Of a stretch of DNA of 8,557 bases, positions 7,601 to 8,557 are shown in pieces. The position numbers and the translations under genes are program-made. The DNA lies in assembly GCA_028803175.1 (NCBI GenBank), contig JARBCG010000168.1, positions 1 through 8,557 on the forward strand, written 5' to 3'. Origin of the DNA: Wolbachia sp. (GTDB lineage: Bacteria; Pseudomonadota; Alphaproteobacteria; Rickettsiales; Anaplasmataceae). Each line of letters opens with the position of its first letter. Within the stretch, counting starts at the first letter, position 1. A model generated the notes under the pieces. It worked only from the letters and a program-made list of their open reading frames with translations, did no database searches and had not been told where the DNA came from.

Positions 7601-8155
7601 GCAGTTAAAGTTGCTGTCTTCCCTTTTTCACGCTTTGCAGGAGTTGACACTTTGCTTGGTCCAGAAATGAAATCAACAGGAGAAGTGATGGGTATTGATT
7701 CATCTTTTGAAGCCGCACTTGCAAAAGCATACATGGCTGCAGGGTATAAATTGCCAATAGAAGGGGCAGCTCTTATTTCAGTTAAAGATGACGATAAGGA
7801 ATATATATTACCAGTTGCTCAAATGTTAAAAGAGCTGAATTTTGAAATATATGCGACCAAAGGCACCGCTTTATATCTAAATGGTAATGGCATTGCTGCA
7901 AAAGCTGTAAATAAAGTAAGAGAAGGAAGGCCTCATATAGTTGATATGCTTAAAGATGGGAAAATAAACTTAGTGATTAACACATCAAAAGGTGTAAAAT
8001 CGGTCTCAGACAGCAAAGATATCAGAAGGACTGCTATTTTACAGAATATAGCTTACAGCACTACAGCATCTGGAAGTAAAGCTCTAGTTCTTGCAATTCA
8101 ATACGTAAAAAATAGTAAGCTAGAAGTAAAGCCATTACAGGAATATTTTAGATAA
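4685..8155 (+). CDS. carB: Carbamoyl-phosphate synthetase large subunit, with two in-frame insertions
   Basis: This 1156-residue subunit makes carbamoyl phosphate from bicarbonate, ammonia supplied by CarA, and two ATP, feeding pyrimidine (and arginine) synthesis. The first ATP-grasp half starts R-T-D-I-K-S-I-L-I-I-G-A-G-P, has the glycine loop G-G-E-G-S-G (175-180) and metal-binding E-M-N-P-R (E300, N302). The oligomerisation region follows, to about residue 545. The second half begins near I-L-G-G-G-P-N-R-I-G-Q-G-I-E-F-D-Y, with G-G-Q-S-M-S from 767 and E-V-N-L-R (E887, N889). The allosteric MGS-like domain lies after G-P-E-M-K-S-T-G-E-V-M-G. E. coli CarB has 1073 residues. The excess is explained by about 46 extra residues at 546-593, between Y-E-G and C-E-A-N, and about 38 within 921-971. 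Both carry a palindromic-type repeat. The residue after N889 is Leu where Pro is usual. The ATG is fixed by the conserved N-terminus; there is no Shine-Dalgarno. Confidence 0.96.
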   Translation: MLRRTDIKSILIIGAGPVVIGQACEFDYSGTQSCEVLKSEGYKVILINSNPATIMTDPEFSDVTYIEPVLPEIIEKIIIKERPDAILPTMGGQTALNCAVKLADDGILNKYNVELIGVNREAIKKAEDRELFRQSMDKIGLKYPKSIIIKNQGQIKEALDYVGLPAIIRSSFTLGGEGSGIAYNKEEFFNIAESALKISPINEVQIDESIIGWKEYEMEVIRDYKDNCIIVCSIENVDPMGVHTGDSITVAPALTLRDAEYQQMRNASIAVLREIGVNAGGANVQFAVNPKEDGSLVVIEMNPRVSRSSALASKATGYPIAKVATKLAIGYSLDEIRDDCVPVIPAAFEPVIDYIVTKIPRFEFEKFNGTNCELSTSMKSVGEVMSIGRTFNESLQKALRSLETGLTGFDEVFPENTDIDNIKSQLARLLPNRLLIAADAIRHGIDIEEINSITGYDSWFLQNIQMIISAEQKIKENGLPETAYEILELKKMGFSDARLAKLSSKISKQIEEIRKRFGIKPVYKRVDTCAAEFESSTAYMYGCYEGSAIDPSRNHYYFSKKQTDHFPMSSQYVTLGSGSQEPASVNQVIDGTECEANVSYRNKVVILGGGPNRIGQGIEFDYACVHAVSAAKEMGYETIMINCNPETVSTDCDTADRLYFAPLVAEDVLEILEKEQENSTLVGIIVQIGGQTPLKLAKVLNERGFKILGTSFDSIDLAEDRMRFKNLALELNLKQPINSICYSAEEALDHAKKVGFPLVVRPSYVLGGQSMSIRHDIESFKEYVLSQTKIFEHGSLLLDKFLINAVEVDVDAVCDGEKVFIAAIMEHIEEAGVHSGDSTCSISTNTLSSEIIEEIKQQTERIALVLEVKGLINIQFAVQESDVYILEVNLRSSRTVPFVSKVINIPIAKLATQVILGKRLDQSRHITELSVIPVLNTRIKKESIWIPASRAGVTSDSFLLKQQLYNRFFDHFAVKVAVFPFSRFAGVDTLLGPEMKSTGEVMGIDSSFEAALAKAYMAAGYKLPIEGAALISVKDDDKEYILPVAQMLKELNFEIYATKGTALYLNGNGIAAKAVNKVREGRPHIVDMLKDGKINLVINTSKGVKSVSDSKDIRRTAILQNIAYSTTASGSKALVLAIQYVKNSKLEVKPLQEYFR
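6320..6463 (+). repeat. In-frame insertion in carB carrying one arm of a Wolbachia-type palindromic repeat (copy A)
   Basis: The 48 codons 546-593 have almost no counterpart in other CarB proteins: E. coli has about two residues between the equivalent Y-E and C-E-A-N. Within them, 6387-6420 begins TGTCATCCCAGT and continues through GTGACACT to GGGTCC, resembling the short repeats found many times in Wolbachia genomes. It is read as S-S-Q-Y-V-T-L-G-S. It matches copy B at 26 of 34 positions. I see only one arm; no matching second arm is present, so the element is partial or eroded. The rest of the insertion is of unknown origin and may be partly native. It sits at the junction of the oligomerisation domain and the second synthetase half. 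Confidence 0.65.
7474..7546 (+). repeat. Palindromic element in frame within carB (copy B)
   Basis: A 73-nt imperfect inverted repeat opens TGTCATCCCAGTGC and closes GTGCTGGAGTGACA. The outer 28 nt of the two ends match at 18 positions as reverse complements, and most of the differences are transitions. The right arm is itself a hairpin: TCCAGCA (7522-7528), loop TCACG, TGCTGGA (7534-7540). It is read as V-I-P-V-L-N-T-R-I-K-K and on to S-R-A-G-V-T-S, residues about 930-954. This accounts for roughly two thirds of the extra length in this part of CarB. The structure fits the protein-coding palindromic elements reported in Wolbachia and Rickettsia; assignment to a named family is from memory. 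Confidence 0.75.
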
Positions 8156-8168
8156 AAACATAATTTAT

Positions 8169-8209
8169 TACCACTTTATAGTATCAAATACAACAAGATA
8201 AAGCTGGTA
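8169..8209. repeat. Stem-loop between carB and the transposase remnant
   Basis: TACCA-CTTTAT (8169-8179) pairs with ATAAAG-C-TGGTA (8198-8209): 11 pairs, one bulged C, and an 18-nt loop. It lies 14 nt after the carB stop. No T run follows on the plus strand, so it is a poor intrinsic terminator for carB. It could stabilise the carB 3' end, or be an end structure of the adjacent IS200/IS605-type element, whose ends are typically hairpins. The stem is seen directly; its role is undecided. Confidence 0.45.
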
Positions 8210-8234
8210 GTTAAAAAAACGCATGTAAAGCAGA

Positions 8235-8557
8235 TTATGAGTTTAAAAACTCGATGTTAAAATCATCATAATAGTTATTAGGACTTCCTTGTTCTTCGAT
8301 ATACTTCTGTACATCTGTAGAATTCACATTGCCAACTGTAATAGCAAAGTATCCTATTGCCAAAGGTTCTGCACCCAATATCTTTTTCTTAAGTGTTCAA
8401 ATTTCTGGAATAACTTGTGACTACTCTTTTCTTTAATATACTGTACCAACTTAGATAGCTCAATGCTGGTAGACATAGAGATTAGCATATGGTCAGGAGT
8501 AATATTACCGCTTACGATATCCACGTAGTTTGCAGTACATACTTCCCTGATAATTTC
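8235..8557 (-). pseudogene. tnpA: IS200/IS605-type TnpA (Y1 transposase) remnant, continues past the right edge
   Basis: The minus strand encodes E-I-I-R-E-V-C-T-A-N-Y-V-D-I-V-S-G-N-I-T-P-D-H, then L-S-K-L-V-Q-Y-I-K-E-K-S-S, H-L-R-K-R-Y-W, L-W-A-I-G-Y-F and Y-I-E-E-Q. These match TnpA of the IS200/IS605 family, which moves single-stranded DNA using one catalytic tyrosine. The Y-I-E-E-Q tyrosine is present. Two defects are visible. A one-base loss near 8359-8362 breaks L-W-(A)-I-G-Y-F, giving W-Q-stop. The metal-binding H-x-H motif, normally P-D-H-V-H-x-L, reads P-D-H-M-L-I-S, so the second histidine is gone, consistent with a six-base deletion near 8488. The stop is at 8235-8237. The N-terminus lies outside the window. 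The copy should be inactive; whether it can be mobilised in trans depends on ends I cannot place. Confidence 0.8.

Noticed and set aside
7447..7734. Minus-strand frame opposite the carB 3' part, spanning palindromic copy B
   Set aside because: Antisense to conserved allosteric-domain sequence. The palindrome makes both strands readable there, but nothing else supports a gene.

Overview
The window looks like ordinary chromosome from a Wolbachia-type endosymbiont (Rickettsiales, Anaplasmataceae). This rests on strong AT richness, short genes with poor ribosome-binding sites, a GrpE, S16, polyprenyl synthase and CarB set of alphaproteobacterial type, several decaying genes, and two copies in carB of a short repeat starting TGTCATCCCAGT. 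That repeat resembles the palindromic elements scattered through Wolbachia genomes. The genus is inferred from recall and was not checked by a search.

Layout. Positions 1-101 (minus strand) hold the front of ribB, cut by the window edge and lacking a usable start. A tRNA-Ser(GCU) lies on the minus strand at 328-418, with a good promoter behind it. Positions 419-755 carry no recognisable gene. From 756 all main genes are on the plus strand: a PpiD/SurA-like periplasmic folding factor broken by a nonsense codon and a one-base deletion (756-2557), rpsP (2678-2968), a long-chain polyprenyl diphosphate synthase (2978-3973), grpE (4035-4586) and a long carB (4685-8155). The right edge (8235-8557, minus strand) is a decayed IS200/IS605-type transposase.

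The intact genes are housekeeping: ribosome assembly, quinone side-chain synthesis, the DnaK exchange factor, and the large subunit of carbamoyl-phosphate synthetase for pyrimidine synthesis. carA is not in the window. rpsP and the polyprenyl synthase are 9 nt apart and probably cotranscribed. grpE and carB have their own leaders. I see no defence system, secretion system, phage module or CRISPR array.

The most interesting point is carB. It is about 83 residues longer than the E. coli enzyme as I recall its length (1073), and the excess falls in two places. Each place holds a copy of the same palindromic-type repeat, and the two copies are read in different codon phases without breaking the frame. 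The second point is the erosion around these intact genes: ppiD, ribB and the transposase each show disabling changes.
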